In this document: positions 8,942 to 19,195 of the stretch, in pieces
Layout of the letters: each line of letters begins with the position of its first letter
Numbering within the stretch: position 1 is the first letter of the stretch
Assembly: GCA_001725255.1 (NCBI GenBank)
Contig: MEFV01000005.1
Span: 1-64,000 of the forward strand
Reading direction: 5' to 3'
From: Comamonas sp. SCN 67-35
Lineage (GTDB): Bacteria > Pseudomonadota > Gammaproteobacteria > Burkholderiales > Burkholderiaceae_C
Length of the DNA: 64,000 nucleotides
The notes under the pieces: model-generated
What the model was told of the DNA's origin: nothing
The model's input: the letters and a program-made list of their open reading frames with translations, nothing else
Databases searched by the model: none
Position numbers and translations under genes: made by a program

Positions 8942-9840
8942 TGGAGAGCGGCGCCCGTGCCTTCGTGGCCGCCGACTGGATCAGCCAGGCGCAGCAGCGC
9001 GTGGAGCAGGCCCTTGCCGACTGGGTGCCGCTGGCCACGCCGGCCGATCTGGGCGAGCCCATGCGCTACGCGGTGCTCGATGGCGGCAAACGCCTGCGCC
9101 CGCTGCTGGTGCTCGCCGCCTGCACGGCGGTGCGCGGCAATCACGACGCGGCGCTGCGCGCGGCCTGCGCGGTGGAGCTGATTCACGCCTATTCGCTGGT
9201 GCACGACGATCTGCCGTGCATGGACAACGACGTGCTGCGCCGCGGCAAGCCCACGGTGCACGTGCGCTTTGGCGAGGCGCGCGCGCTGCTGGCGGGCGAC
9301 GCGCTGCAGGCGCTGGCCTTCGAGCTGCTCACGCCCGACGAGGGTGTGCCGCCCGCCATGCAGGCCGAGTTGTGCCGCCTGCTGGCCCGGGCGGCGGGCG
9401 CTCATGGCATGGCGGGTGGGCAGGCGATCGACCTCGCCAGCGTGGGCGAAACGCTTTCCGAAGCGCAGCTGCGCCAGATGCACCGCCTCAAGACCGGGGC
9501 GCTGCTGCAGGCCAGCGTGCTCATGGGCGCGGCCTGCGGCGCGCTCGAGGTGCGTGCACGTCAGGCGCTGCTGCAGTATGGTGCGGCCATCGGCCTGGCG
9601 TTCCAGGTGGTGGACGACGTGCTCGACGTGACGCAGGACTCCACCACGCTGGGCAAGACGGCTGGCAAGGACGCGGCCTGCGGCAAGCCCACCTACGTGT
9701 CGCTGATGGGGCTGGACGGCGCGCGGGCCCATGCGCGGGCGCTGCTGGACGAGGCGCGGCAGGTGCTGCGCACCAGCGGTCTCGTGGACACCCACGCGCT
9801 CGTGGCGCTGGCCGAGATGGTGGTGAACCGCACGCATTGA
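8941..9840 (+). CDS. ispA: Farnesyl diphosphate synthase (polyprenyl synthetase)
   Basis: This enzyme condenses isopentenyl diphosphate with dimethylallyl and geranyl diphosphate to make farnesyl diphosphate, precursor of quinones and undecaprenyl carriers. Both aspartate-rich metal-binding motifs are present: HDDLPCMDNDVLRRGKPT near residue 84 and VVDDVLD near 222. The length of 299 residues is normal. A GTG at 8926 would give five extra residues. The ATG at 8941 overlaps the xseB stop and gives the usual N-terminus, so it was chosen. dxs follows after 74 bases. Confidence 0.96.
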   Translation: MESGARAFVAADWISQAQQRVEQALADWVPLATPADLGEPMRYAVLDGGKRLRPLLVLAACTAVRGNHDAALRAACAVELIHAYSLVHDDLPCMDNDVLRRGKPTVHVRFGEARALLAGDALQALAFELLTPDEGVPPAMQAELCRLLARAAGAHGMAGGQAIDLASVGETLSEAQLRQMHRLKTGALLQASVLMGAACGALEVRARQALLQYGAAIGLAFQVVDDVLDVTQDSTTLGKTAGKDAACGKPTYVSLMGLDGARAHARALLDEARQVLRTSGLVDTHALVALAEMVVNRTH

Positions 9841-9914
9841 CGCGGCGGATGTTTTGAGACGAAAGAAGGCTGCAAGGCCCGTGGACAGGGCGCCGGCAGC
9901 TATCGGAACAGGAT

Positions 9915-11816
9915 ATGGCGACGACGAACTACCCGATGCTGGAAAGCGTGAATGACCCGGCGCAGCTGCGTCGCCTCTCGCGCGGCGAGCTCAAGATCCT
10001 GGCCGATGAGCTGCGCGCCTTCGTGCTCGAAAGCGTGGCCCGGACGGGGGGGCACCTCTCGTCCAATCTCGGCGTGGTCGAGCTCACGATCGCGCTGCAC
10101 GCGGTCTTCGACACGCCCGAGGACCGCCTGGTCTGGGACGTGGGCCATCAGTCCTACCCGCACAAGATTCTCACCGGGCGGCGCGAGCGCATGGGAACGC
10201 TGCGCCAGCTCGGCGGTCTTTCCGGCTTTCCGATGCGCTCGGAAAGCCCCTATGACACCTTCGGCACCGCGCATTCGAGCACCAGCATTTCGGCGGCGCT
10301 GGGCATGGCGTTGGCCGCGCGGCAAAAGGGCGAGGATCGCCACTGCATCGCGGTGATCGGTGACGGTGCGATGACTGCGGGCATGGCGTTTGAGGCGCTG
10401 AACAACGCGGGCGTAGCGGACTGCAATCTGCTGGTGATCCTCAACGACAACGACATGAGCATCAGCCCGCCCGTGGGCGCGCTCAACCGTTATCTGGCGC
10501 AGCTCATGAGCGGGCGCTTTTACGCCAAGGCGCGCGACGTGGGCAAGACGGTGCTCAGGAACGTGCCACCGCTGCTGGAGCTGGCCCGGCGCATCGAGCA
10601 GCAGGCCAAGGGCATGGTGGTGCCGGCCACGCTGTTCGAGAACTTCGGCTTCAACTACATCGGTCCGATCGACGGACACGATCTCGATTCGCTCATTCCC
10701 ACGCTGGAAAACATCAAGGGCTTGAAGGGCCCGCAGTTTCTGCACGTCGTGACCCGCAAGGGCCAGGGCTACAAGCTCGCCGAGGCCGACCCTGTGGCTT
10801 ACCACGGCCCGGGCAAGTTCGATCCGGAGATCGGCCTGGTCAAGCCGGCCACGCCGCCGCGCCAGACCTTCACTCAGGTCTTCGGCCAGTGGCTGTGCGA
10901 CATGGCTGCCAAGGACGAGCGGCTCGTCGCCATCACGCCCGCGATGCGCGAGGGCTCGGGGCTGGTGGAGTTCGAGCGGCGTTTCCCCGGCCGCTACCAC
11001 GACGTGGGCATCGCCGAACAGCATGCGGTCACGTTCGCGGCGGGCATGGCCTGCGAAGGGCTCAAGCCCGTGGTGGCGATCTATTCCACCTTTCTGCAGC
11101 GCGGCTATGACCAGCTGATCCACGACGTGGCGCTGCAAAACCTGCCGGTGGTGTTCGCGCTCGACCGCGCGGGCATCGTCGGGGCCGACGGCGCCACGCA
11201 CTGCGGCGCGTTCGACATCGCCTACGCACGCTGCATCCCGAACATGGCGCTGGCCTGTCCGGCCGACGAGGGCGAATGCCGTCAGCTGCTCACCACCGCC
11301 TTCGGGCAGGATCACCCGGTCACGGTGCGCTATCCCCGGGGCGCGGGCGTGGGCGTGCAGCCTCGGGTCGAGCTCGACGAGCTGCCGTATGGCAAGGCGC
11401 AGGTGCGCCGCAGCGGCCATCGTGTGGCCATCCTCGCGTTTGGCACCTTGCTGTATCCGGCGCTCGAAGCGGCGCAGCGGCTCGATGCCACCGTGGTGAA
11501 CATGCGCTGGGTCAAGCCGCTCGATGTGGAGCTGCTCGCGCGCGTGGCGGCCACCCACGAGGCCTTCGTCACCGTGGAAGAGGGCGTGGTCATGGGTGGT
11601 GCGGGCAGCGCGGTTGGAGAGTGGCTGGCGGGCGCGGGCGCCGCCACGGCCTTGCTGCAGCTGGGCCTGCCCGATCGCTTCATCGAGCACGGCGACCCGG
11701 CGAAATTGCTCGCGCTGCAAGGGTTGGATGCCGCGGGCATCGAGCGATCGGTGCGGCGGCGGTTCGAATCCCTGGTGGGTGCTGCGCCTGCGTTGCGTGC
11801 CGTGGGCGGGGATTGA
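9915..11816 (+). CDS. dxs: 1-deoxy-D-xylulose-5-phosphate synthase
   Basis: This thiamine-diphosphate enzyme makes the first committed intermediate of the methylerythritol phosphate pathway from pyruvate and glyceraldehyde 3-phosphate. At 633 residues it is full length. The ThDP-binding motif begins [18 protein letters not shown] and ends LNDND. The transketolase-like middle domain contains the catalytic glutamate region [15 protein letters not shown], and the C-terminal domain shows [16 protein letters not shown] lies a few bases upstream of the ATG. Together with ispA it supplies isoprenoid precursors. Confidence 0.97.
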   Translation: MATTNYPMLESVNDPAQLRRLSRGELKILADELRAFVLESVARTGGHLSSNLGVVELTIALHAVFDTPEDRLVWDVGHQSYPHKILTGRRERMGTLRQLGGLSGFPMRSESPYDTFGTAHSSTSISAALGMALAARQKGEDRHCIAVIGDGAMTAGMAFEALNNAGVADCNLLVILNDNDMSISPPVGALNRYLAQLMSGRFYAKARDVGKTVLRNVPPLLELARRIEQQAKGMVVPATLFENFGFNYIGPIDGHDLDSLIPTLENIKGLKGPQFLHVVTRKGQGYKLAEADPVAYHGPGKFDPEIGLVKPATPPRQTFTQVFGQWLCDMAAKDERLVAITPAMREGSGLVEFERRFPGRYHDVGIAEQHAVTFAAGMACEGLKPVVAIYSTFLQRGYDQLIHDVALQNLPVVFALDRAGIVGADGATHCGAFDIAYARCIPNMALACPADEGECRQLLTTAFGQDHPVTVRYPRGAGVGVQPRVELDELPYGKAQVRRSGHRVAILAFGTLLYPALEAAQRLDATVVNMRWVKPLDVELLARVAATHEAFVTVEEGVVMGGAGSAVGEWLAGAGAATALLQLGLPDRFIEHGDPAKLLALQGLDAAGIERSVRRRFESLVGAAPALRAVGGD

Positions 11817-11858
11817 GGCAAGGCGGAACAAGCCCCTCCATCGGGTATCGCCTTGAAT

Positions 11859-11888
11859 TTGTCTTCGCAGGCACCTGCCTGCTATAAG
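11859..11888 (+). promoter_or_regulatory. Candidate sigma-70 promoter of the TRAP binding-protein gene
   Basis: TTGTCT (11859-11864) and TATAAG (11883-11888) are separated by 18 bases. They lie about 107 bases before the dctP-type ATG in the only sizeable gap after dxs. The match is moderate (four of six and five of six). No transcript evidence is available. Confidence 0.4.
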
Positions 11889-11995
11889 ATGGCGCGCTGA
11901 GTGCGGAGCCCCTCGGGCGCTGACGCTTCACAAGCGCGTCCGTGTTCGATGGTTTTCCGTTGTTCTCGATGTTTATCAACAAGGAGTCAAAGCCC

Positions 11996-13078
11996 ATGGA
12001 TCGTCGATCTCTCATCAAAAACGCCGGTATCGCCGGTGTGCTGGCCGCCGGAGTGGCGCCGGCCGTGCACGCGCAGGAAACGGTGCGCTGGCGCCTGGCC
12101 ACGAGCTTTCCGAAGGCGCTGGAGACGCTGCACGGCTGTGCCGTCAAGTTCTCCGAGACCGTCAAGGCGCTCTCGGGTGGAAAGTTCGAGGTCTCGGTGC
12201 ACGCCGCGGGCGAACTGGTGCCGGCGTTCGGCATCGTCGATGCGCTGGCCGATGATTCGATCGAGATGGGCGAAACCGCGTCCTACTACTACACCGGCAA
12301 GGATCCGTCGTTCGCCTTCAGCTGCGCAATTCCCTTCGGCTTCACGGCGCAGCAGAACCAGGCCTGGAAGCTGCATGGCAATGGCCACAAGCTGCTCGAC
12401 GAGCTGTTCGCCAAGTACAACTTCCACGCGCGCAGCGCGCTCAATACCGGCACGCAGATGGGCGGCTGGTACCGCAAGGAGATGAACAAGCCCGAGGACT
12501 TCAAGGGCTTGAAGATGCGACTGGGCGGCGGTGTGTTCGGCGAATCCATGGCCAAGCTCGGCGTGGTGTCGCAGAACATGCCCGGCGGTGACGTGTATCA
12601 GGCGCTGGAAAAAGGCACGCTCGATGCCGCCGAGTTCGTCGGCCCCTACGACGACGAGAAGATGGGCTGGAACAAGGTTGCCAAGTACTACTACTACGGC
12701 GGCTGGTGGGAAGGCGGTGCCGACCTCGAGTTCTTCATCAACAACAAGGCCTACGCCAAGCTTTCGCCCGAATACAAGGCTATCGTCAATTCCGCGATGG
12801 ACACCGCGTACAACGACGGCACGTCCAAGTATCTGTACCTGAACCCGATCTCGCTCAAGCGCCTGGTGGCCTCGGGCACGCAGCTCAAGCGCTTCAACAA
12901 GGAGATCGTGCAGGCCGGTTTCAACGCGGCGCAGGAGGTCTACGCCGAGCACAGCGCCAAGGATCCGGTGTTCAAGAAGATCCTGGACGACATGCGCGCC
13001 TTCCAGCGTGACCAGATCCTCTGGAACCGCATTTCCGAGCTGGTGTTCACGCAGGACATGGCGTCGCTGAAGATCTGA
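11996..13078 (+). CDS. dctP: TRAP transporter substrate-binding protein, DctP family (TakP-like)
   Basis: This 360-residue periplasmic receptor captures a carboxylate substrate for a secondary TRAP transporter. The N-terminus MDRRSLIKNAGIAGV followed by AVHAQ is a twin-arginine-like signal with a cleavage site near residue 27. The EFVGPYDDEKMGW segment and aromatic GGWW stretch resemble receptors of the 2-oxoacid/lactate (TakP) branch. That branch is my inference, not proof of substrate. An upstream ATG at 11942 is open, but AAGGAG at 11981 and the signal sequence favour 11996. The matching membrane genes dctQ and dctM lie convergently on the other strand. Confidence 0.93.
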   Translation: MDRRSLIKNAGIAGVLAAGVAPAVHAQETVRWRLATSFPKALETLHGCAVKFSETVKALSGGKFEVSVHAAGELVPAFGIVDALADDSIEMGETASYYYTGKDPSFAFSCAIPFGFTAQQNQAWKLHGNGHKLLDELFAKYNFHARSALNTGTQMGGWYRKEMNKPEDFKGLKMRLGGGVFGESMAKLGVVSQNMPGGDVYQALEKGTLDAAEFVGPYDDEKMGWNKVAKYYYYGGWWEGGADLEFFINNKAYAKLSPEYKAIVNSAMDTAYNDGTSKYLYLNPISLKRLVASGTQLKRFNKEIVQAGFNAAQEVYAEHSAKDPVFKKILDDMRAFQRDQILWNRISELVFTQDMASLKI

Positions 13079-13122
13079 CGCCCATCCCTTGGGGTACCTG
13101 CAAAAGAAGGTGCCTCCTCATG

Positions 13123-13155
13123 AAAAAACCGCAGCTTTCGGCTGCGGTTTTTTTT
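13123..13155. terminator. Bidirectional intrinsic terminator
   Basis: A seven-base GC stem (CCGCAGC 13129-13135, GCTGCGG 13141-13147) with loop TTTCG is flanked by six A on the left and eight T on the right. The hairpin can therefore terminate transcription from either strand. It sits between the convergent dctP-type (+) and dctM-type (-) genes and serves both. Confidence 0.93.
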
Positions 13156-13196
13156 CATGGTCAGAGGGTTTCCCCTCCGTCATTGCGGCCGTCAGG

Positions 13197-15053
13197 CTAT
13201 TTCCCGATCGAGTCCTGGATGGCCTTCATGGGGTCGTTCGCTTCGCCGCCCACCGGGCCGAAGCTGGAGTCGCCCGCTCCGCTGCCGGCCTCGGGCAAGC
13301 CGCCGCCACTGGCGGGATTCGGCGCCTTGTTGCCATCGCCCGTGGCCGGGGCGGCGTTGCCGCCGGGCACGACGATGGTATTGAAGTCCGAGCTTTGGTC
13401 GGTTTCATTGAGGTCCTGCAGCATCTGCTGCTCGACGGCCTTCATGTCCACCTTGACCGGCTTGTCCAGCCCGCCGGTCACCAGGGCCGGGAAGGCGATC
13501 AGGATGGCCACCATCGACAGCTGCAGCAGCAGGAAGGGGATCGCGCCCTTGTAGATCTGCATCGTCGTGACTGGCTCCATGGTCTTGCCGGTGTGTGCGT
13601 CCACATAAGGCTTCTCGGGCGCGACCGAGCGCAGGTAGAAGAGGGCAAATCCGAACGGTGGGTGCAGGAACGACGTCTGCATGTTCACCGCCAGCAGCAC
13701 GCCGAACCAGATCAGGTCGATGCCCATCTTGTCGGCGATCGGCGCCAGCACCGGCACGACGATGAACGACAGCTCGAAGAAGTCCAGGAAGAACGCCAGG
13801 AAGAACACCAGCACGTTCACGAAGATCAGAAAGCCCAGGTGTCCGCCCGGCAGCTTGGTCAGCAGGTGTTCGACCCAGACCGGGCCGTCGGCAGCCTGAA
13901 ACACCATGCTGAAGATCGTCGCGCCGACCAGGATGAACATCACGAAAGACGCGAGTTTGGTGGTGGTATCGAGCGCCTGGCGCAGCAGGCGCCAAGACAG
14001 GCGCTTGCGCGAAACCGCCATGATCAGCGCGCCCATGGCGCCCATGGCGCCGCCTTCGGTGGGCGTGGCCACGCCCAGGAAGATGGTGCCCAGCACCAGG
14101 AAGATCAGCAGCAGCGGCGGGATCAGCACGAAGGTGACGCGCTCGGCCAGCTTGGACAGCAGCCCCATGCCGGTCACGCGGTTGATCACCGCGATCAGCC
14201 AGCCGACGAAGCTGCCGCCGCACATGGCCACGACGATTTTCTCGTCGGTGGGCACGAAATCCACCGGCTCGCCCTGCCACCAGGTGTGGATGGCCGGCAT
14301 CTCGTGGCCCAGCAGCATGGCCACGGCCACGCAGAAGACGAAGAGCACGGTCAGCGAGGTGTAGCCGTGGCTGCCGCTGGGCTCGACGAAGGTGCGCGCC
14401 TCGGGCGGCAGCGCGGGCACCATCTTGGGCCTGAAGATCGCGAGCGCGGCCACGAAGAGGATGTACAGCCCCATCAGCGTGAAGCCGGGGATGAACGCGC
14501 CCTTGTACATGTCGCCCACGCTCCTGCCCATCTGGTCGGCCAGCACGATCAGCACCAGCGACGGCGGGATGATCTGCGCCAGCGTGCCCGAGGCGGCGAT
14601 CACGCCGCTCGCGAGGCTGCGGCTGTAGCCGTAGCGCAGCATGATGGGCATGGAGATCAGACCCATGGAGATCACCGACGCGGCGACGACGCCGGTGGTG
14701 GCCGCGAGCATGGCGCCCACGAGCACCACCGCGAGCGCCAGCCCGCCGCGCAGCGGGCCGAACACCTGGCCGATCGAGTCGAGCAGATCCTCGGCCATGC
14801 CGCTCCTCTCCAGGATCAGGCCCATGAGCGTGAAGAAGGGCACGGCCAGCAGCGTCTCGTTGGCCATGATGCCGATCAGGCGCAGCGGCAGCACCGCGAG
14901 GATGGCGGTTGGGAAGATGTCGAGCCAGACCCCGATCAGGCCGAAAGTCAGGCCCGCGGCGCCGAGCGAGAAGGCGACGGGAAAACCCAGGATCAGGAAG
15001 CAGATGAGCCCGACGAACATGATCGGGGCGAAGTTGGATGCAATGAATGCCAT
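13197..15053 (-). CDS. dctM: TRAP transporter large permease, DctM family
   Basis: This 618-residue inner-membrane protein is the transport-catalysing subunit of a TRAP system, using an ion gradient. It has a dozen or more hydrophobic segments and the family start MAFIASNFAPIMFVGLICF. TGVVAASVISMGLISMP is the conserved repeat segment. The last 88 residues (about 531-618) are not membranous. They begin KPVKVDMKAVEQQML and continue Gly/Pro/Asp-rich, a tail absent from compact DctM proteins of 425-440 residues. A large mid-protein insertion also marks the mannitol/chloroaromatic-type subclass. The ATG at 15053 follows dctQ by 20 bases; the upstream eight residues were excluded. Confidence 0.94.
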   Translation of the reverse strand: MAFIASNFAPIMFVGLICFLILGFPVAFSLGAAGLTFGLIGVWLDIFPTAILAVLPLRLIGIMANETLLAVPFFTLMGLILERSGMAEDLLDSIGQVFGPLRGGLALAVVLVGAMLAATTGVVAASVISMGLISMPIMLRYGYSRSLASGVIAASGTLAQIIPPSLVLIVLADQMGRSVGDMYKGAFIPGFTLMGLYILFVAALAIFRPKMVPALPPEARTFVEPSGSHGYTSLTVLFVFCVAVAMLLGHEMPAIHTWWQGEPVDFVPTDEKIVVAMCGGSFVGWLIAVINRVTGMGLLSKLAERVTFVLIPPLLLIFLVLGTIFLGVATPTEGGAMGAMGALIMAVSRKRLSWRLLRQALDTTTKLASFVMFILVGATIFSMVFQAADGPVWVEHLLTKLPGGHLGFLIFVNVLVFFLAFFLDFFELSFIVVPVLAPIADKMGIDLIWFGVLLAVNMQTSFLHPPFGFALFYLRSVAPEKPYVDAHTGKTMEPVTTMQIYKGAIPFLLLQLSMVAILIAFPALVTGGLDKPVKVDMKAVEQQMLQDLNETDQSSDFNTIVVPGGNAAPATGDGNKAPNPASGGGLPEAGSGAGDSSFGPVGGEANDPMKAIQDSIGK

Positions 15054-15073
15054 GTTGTGTCTGCTCCGGCGCG

Positions 15074-15691
15074 TCAATGGGCCTGGGCCGGTGCGGCACC
15101 GGAGGCCTTGGCGGCGACCTCCTGGCGCAGCGCTTCGATCAGCGCTTCTTCATCCGATTTTTCGCCGGATTTGATCATTGGGTCGGGGCCCTGGCCCAGC
15201 GCGAACGCCATGCATTTGATGAGTTCGGACCAGCCTTGCAGCAGCAGCAGCGTGAAGCCCACGGGCAGGGCCAGCCACACCGGCCAGCGGATCAGCCCGC
15301 CCGGGTTGCTCGACATTTCACCCGTGTTGAACATCTGGATCGTGAGCGGTACGACGTAGTACAGCACCATGAGGCACACTGGGGTGAGGAAGAAGATGAG
15401 CCCGAAGATTTCGATGCCGAGTTGCACCTTCCTGGGGAAGTGGCTGTTGAGCACGTCGATGCGTACGTGCTCGCGCTTGAGCAGCGTGTAGCCGGCGGCG
15501 ATCAGGAACGACCAGGCGAACAGGTACCACTGCACCTCCAGGTAGCCGTTGGAGCTGTAGTTGAAGACCTTGCGGATCACGGCGTTGATGGCACTGATGG
15601 CCGTGGCGCCGAAGATCAGCCAGATGGCGTGTTTGCCGACGAAGGAATTGAGCCTGTCGATGGCTCGCGATAGCGATAGCAGGGCCTGCAT
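15074..15691 (-). CDS. dctQ: TRAP transporter small permease, DctQ family
   Basis: This 205-residue membrane protein has about four hydrophobic segments, for example HAIWLIFGATAISAINAVIRK near the N-terminus and a YTLLKREHVRIDVL amphipathic stretch typical of DctQ. It pairs with DctM to form the TRAP membrane unit. The C-terminus is charged and Ala-rich. It is the first gene of a dctQ-dctM transcript that reads toward the binding-protein gene. The 208 bases upstream, shared with the divergent FUSC gene, hold its promoter, but no clear -35/-10 pair was identified. Confidence 0.92.
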   Translation of the reverse strand: MQALLSLSRAIDRLNSFVGKHAIWLIFGATAISAINAVIRKVFNYSSNGYLEVQWYLFAWSFLIAAGYTLLKREHVRIDVLNSHFPRKVQLGIEIFGLIFFLTPVCLMVLYYVVPLTIQMFNTGEMSSNPGGLIRWPVWLALPVGFTLLLLQGWSELIKCMAFALGQGPDPMIKSGEKSDEEALIEALRQEVAAKASGAAPAQAH

Positions 15692-15899
15692 GGTGTCTCC
15701 AGAAAAAGGCCGGGTTGGCGCGCGGCCCCTTGATGGGTATGGGGCTCTGGCGGTTGCCGTGCGGTCCGGGGTAAGTCGGGCCGCTGCAACAAGGCGGGCA
15801 TTCTAAAGGTCTGCCCTTGCATGATTCTGAATGTTGCGGCAGGCTACCGGCACCCATCATGACGGCGCGACACACACGAACGCGGAATACAAGGCAGGC

Positions 15900-18110
15900 A
15901 TGAACCAGGCCGCGGCCCCTTCCTTTGCGGCGTCCCGCCTGGGGCGCATGCGGCGCACCGCGTTGAGCGCCGCGGTGTTCAACGGCGCCTCGGTGGCGCT
16001 GGGCCTGCTGCTGATTGCGCTGCTGGTCCATGCCTTGTTCGGCGCCCATGCGGCCTCCAACGCCAGTGTCGGCGCCATCGTCGCGCTGATTCCGGACACG
16101 CCGCGTGCGCGCCGCGGCAAATTCGCGCACCTGATCGTGGCGCCGCTGCTGGGTGTGCCGCTGTTTCTGGCGGTTCAGCTGCTGCGGGGCCATCCGGTGG
16201 AGCTGGGCCTGCTGCTCGTGCCTGCCACGTTCTTCGCCTTTCTTTCCACCGCCTGGGGCCGCCCCGGCATGCCGGTGGCCGCGGGCTTGATGTTCGCCAT
16301 GCTGCTGGCGCTGGCGCCCGAGCCTGCCGCCAGCGCGCATGAGGCCTTGCAGCGCACGGGCTGGTGCGCGCTGGGCGCGGGCCTGTACGTGGCGTGGGCC
16401 ACCGCCGCCAATGCCGTGCTCAACGAGCGCTATCGGGCGCAGACGCTGGCTGAGCTGCTGCTGACCGTGGCGGCGCTGTTGCGCACGCATGCGGCGCGCA
16501 TCACGCGCGTGCCGGCGCCTGGCACGCTGGGCGGGGTGCTGCGCCGCCAGGCGGCCCTGGCCGAGCAGCTGCAGGCGGCGCGCGACCTGATCCTCGAAAC
16601 GCCCGACACGCCCGCACGCCAGCGACTCGCGGGCATGCTGATCGTGGTGCTGGAGATGCGTGACCGCCTGATCGCGAGCGAGCTGGACATCGAGCGTGTT
16701 CAGGCCAGCCATTCGGCCAGCCTGGAGCCGCTGGCCGCGCTCTCCTGTGCCATGGCGCTGGACGTGGAGCGCGTGGCCGATGCGCTTCTGTCGGGCGCCA
16801 GGCCCCCCGCGGCACGCGAGCACGGCGCCGTGCTGTCCGACCTGCGGGAGCAGGCGCTGGACGAGGCCCGCGCCCACCCCGAGCGCGGCGAGGCCATGCA
16901 GCAGGCGGCGCTGCTGCGCAGCGTCTGTGTGCGCCTGGGCGATCAGGCCAGCGCTGTGCGTCAGCTCGCCGCGCTCGCGCGAGAAGAAGCCGAGCCCGAC
17001 CTGTCGGCGGTGCGCAGCGGCTGGCAGCTTTTCGTGAGCCCGGCGTACTGGTCCCGGCAGCCCTTGCGGGGCCTGTGGCGCTGGCGCCAGCCGGCCTTGC
17101 GCCACGCCCTGCGCGCGGCGTTGGCGATCGGCACGGGTTACGCGCTGGCCATGCTGCTGCCCTGGGGCTCGCGCGATTATTGGGTGCTGATCACCATCGT
17201 GGTCGTGTTGCGCGGCTCGCTCGCGCAGACGCTGGAGCGGCGCAACCAGCGCGTGCTCGGCACGCTCGCGGGCAGTGCGCTGGCCGTGGGTCTGCTGGCG
17301 GCGCAGCCGCCGGTCGCCGTGCTGCTGGGGGTGGTGGTGCTGGCGCAGGGGCTGGCGCATGCCTTCGTCGTGCGCCGCTATGTGGTCACGGCCGTGGCCG
17401 GGTCGGTGCTGGGACTGGTGCTGGCGCACCTGCTGTCCGCCACCAGCCAGCCGGCCTTCGATTTTGCCGAGCGCGTGGGCGACACGCTGCTGGGCGCGGC
17501 CCTGGCCTGGGGCTTTTCCTACGTGCTGCCGTCGTGGGAGCGCATGCGCATTGCCCTGACGGTACGCCGTGTCTGCCTGGCCATGGCGGCGCACGCGCGC
17601 CAGTCGCTGGCGCTGGCCACGCTGGCCGAAGTCACGGGCCAGCCCGAACTGGCCTGGCGCCTGGCGCGCCGCGAGGCCTACGACGCGCTCTCGGCGCTGG
17701 TGCAGGCCACCGATCGCGCGCTGGTCGAGCCGCGCGCCGTGCAGCCGCCGATGGCGCTGCTCGAACAACTGCAGGGGCACGGCTACCAATTGCTGGGGCA
17801 GCTCAGCGCGGTGCAGTCCATCCTGCTGCTGCGCCGCCAGCGCCTGCAGCTGCAGGCCATCGCCGCGCCGCTGGCGGAGGCTGCGAGCAACATCGAGCAG
17901 CAGCTGGATCTGGCGCACCCCTGCGAGCCCGTGGCGGCGCGGACCCAGGGCGGGGGCGACGCGATGCCCGCCGTGCCCGAGGACCTGCCGGATCCGTTCG
18001 TGGCCGATTCCAGTCCGTGGCTGCTGCGCCGCCTGGCCCTGGCGGTGGCGCTGGCCGGCGAGGTCAGGGCCGATGCACTGGCGGTGCTGCGCGAGTCGGG
18101 CGCCGTATAG
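15900..18110 (+). CDS. FUSC family (YccS-like) inner-membrane protein
   Basis: This protein of about 736 residues has two blocks of membrane helices separated by cytoplasmic helical regions. The N-terminal block is near residues 20-160. The second begins about 400 with the fusaric-acid-resistance-like segment ALRAALAIGTGYALAMLLPW followed by SRDYWVLITIVVVLRGS. YccS-type proteins and aromatic-acid efflux pumps share this layout, and the exported compound is unknown. The ATG at 15900 is preferred. An in-frame ATG at 15831 adds 23 polar residues before the first helix. The gene runs to within nine bases of the convergent modC. Confidence 0.88.
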   Translation: MNQAAAPSFAASRLGRMRRTALSAAVFNGASVALGLLLIALLVHALFGAHAASNASVGAIVALIPDTPRARRGKFAHLIVAPLLGVPLFLAVQLLRGHPVELGLLLVPATFFAFLSTAWGRPGMPVAAGLMFAMLLALAPEPAASAHEALQRTGWCALGAGLYVAWATAANAVLNERYRAQTLAELLLTVAALLRTHAARITRVPAPGTLGGVLRRQAALAEQLQAARDLILETPDTPARQRLAGMLIVVLEMRDRLIASELDIERVQASHSASLEPLAALSCAMALDVERVADALLSGARPPAAREHGAVLSDLREQALDEARAHPERGEAMQQAALLRSVCVRLGDQASAVRQLAALAREEAEPDLSAVRSGWQLFVSPAYWSRQPLRGLWRWRQPALRHALRAALAIGTGYALAMLLPWGSRDYWVLITIVVVLRGSLAQTLERRNQRVLGTLAGSALAVGLLAAQPPVAVLLGVVVLAQGLAHAFVVRRYVVTAVAGSVLGLVLAHLLSATSQPAFDFAERVGDTLLGAALAWGFSYVLPSWERMRIALTVRRVCLAMAAHARQSLALATLAEVTGQPELAWRLARREAYDALSALVQATDRALVEPRAVQPPMALLEQLQGHGYQLLGQLSAVQSILLLRRQRLQLQAIAAPLAEAASNIEQQLDLAHPCEPVAARTQGGGDAMPAVPEDLPDPFVADSSPWLLRRLALAVALAGEVRADALAVLRESGAV

Positions 18111-18118
18111 GCGCGGCG

Positions 18119-19195
18119 TCAATCCACCAGCGCCACGCCCTTGACCTGCGCGAACAGGGTCTCGCCCACGGCCAGACCCAGGGCTTCGCATGAATGCTGC
18201 GTGATGCGCGCGAGCAGCGGCGTGCCCGCGCCATCGAGTGCCACCAGCGTCTGACCCGGCCCGTCGGGCACGATCTGCGTGACGCGCACCGCCAGCACAT
18301 TCAGGATGGTGCTGCCGACCGGCGCGCTGCGTGCCAGGCTCACGTCGCGCGCGGGCACGCGTAGGCGCACCGGCTCGCCGATGGCGTGCACGCGCGTGCT
18401 CACCAGCCGCAGCAGGCCGCCGCCAAAGCGCGCGCTGAGCAGATGGTCATCGGGGCTGTGGCTCAAGACCTGGGCGTGGATCAATGCGCCCGCGTGCTCG
18501 CCGTGCGCCAGCGGCAGATCGGCGCGCGCCAGCAGCTCGGCCGTGGCGCCCTGCGCCCGCACGCGCCCGTGCTCAAGCAGCACCAGATGGCCCGCCAGCC
18601 GCGCCACCTCGTCGGCGCTGTGGCTCACGTAGAGCACCGGAATGTCGAGTTCGCGCTGCAGCCGTTCCAGGTAGGGCAGCACCTCGGCCTTGCGCGCGGC
18701 GTCCAGCGCTGCGAGTGGCTCGTCCATCAGCAACAGGCGCGGGCTCGCGGCGAGCGCGCGGGCGATCGCCACGCGTTGGCGCTCACCGCCCGAGAGAGTG
18801 TGCGGTGCGCGCACCAGCAGTTCTTCCAGGCCGAGCAGCTGCACCGCCTGATCGAGTGAGACGCGGCGCTGGCGCGTGGGCAGGCGGCGCAGGCCGTAGT
18901 CCATGTTCTGGCGCACCGACAGATGCGCGAACAGGCTCGCTTCCTGGAACACATAGCCGAGCTGGCGCCGGTGCGTCGGCCGCCAGGCGCGCGCGTCGTC
19001 GTCCTGCCACACCTCGCCGTTCACCGTGACGCGCCCGGCCGCGCGCGTGAGCCCCGCGATGGCGCGCAGGCAGGTGGTCTTGCCGCAGCCCGACGGCCCG
19101 AACAGCGCGGTGACGCCATGGCCGGGCAGCTGCAGATCGACGTCGAGCGCAAAGTCCGCGCGTTGCAGCGTCAGGCGGGCGTGGATCGCGCTCAT
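18119..19195 (-). CDS. modC: Molybdate ABC transporter ATP-binding protein
   Basis: ModC energises molybdate import through ModB. In its 358 residues Walker A is GPSGCGKTT near 33-41, the signature is [15 protein letters not shown] and Walker B is [14 protein letters not shown]-terminal TOBE/Mop-like oxyanion-binding domain occupies roughly 290-358. The ATG at 19195 overlaps the modB stop by four bases. It is the last gene of modABC and converges on the FUSC gene. Confidence 0.96.
   Translation of the reverse strand: MSAIHARLTLQRADFALDVDLQLPGHGVTALFGPSGCGKTTCLRAIAGLTRAAGRVTVNGEVWQDDDARAWRPTHRRQLGYVFQEASLFAHLSVRQNMDYGLRRLPTRQRRVSLDQAVQLLGLEELLVRAPHTLSGGERQRVAIARALAASPRLLLMDEPLAALDAARKAEVLPYLERLQRELDIPVLYVSHSADEVARLAGHLVLLEHGRVRAQGATAELLARADLPLAHGEHAGALIHAQVLSHSPDDHLLSARFGGGLLRLVSTRVHAIGEPVRLRVPARDVSLARSAPVGSTILNVLAVRVTQIVPDGPGQTLVALDGAGTPLLARITQHSCEALGLAVGETLFAQVKGVALVD

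Noticed and set aside
9900..11831. A 643-residue minus-strand frame opposite dxs
   Set aside because: Composition is His/Arg/Ala-rich with no motif, while the plus strand encodes a complete dxs with all expected signatures.
13089..15359. A 756-residue plus-strand frame opposite dctM
   Set aside because: Antisense of a clear DctM. Its translation is rich in His, Gln, Asp and Arg, as expected from reversed membrane-protein codons.
15318..18191. A 957-residue minus-strand frame opposite the FUSC gene
   Set aside because: Shadow of a membrane protein gene; no conserved domain and implausible composition.
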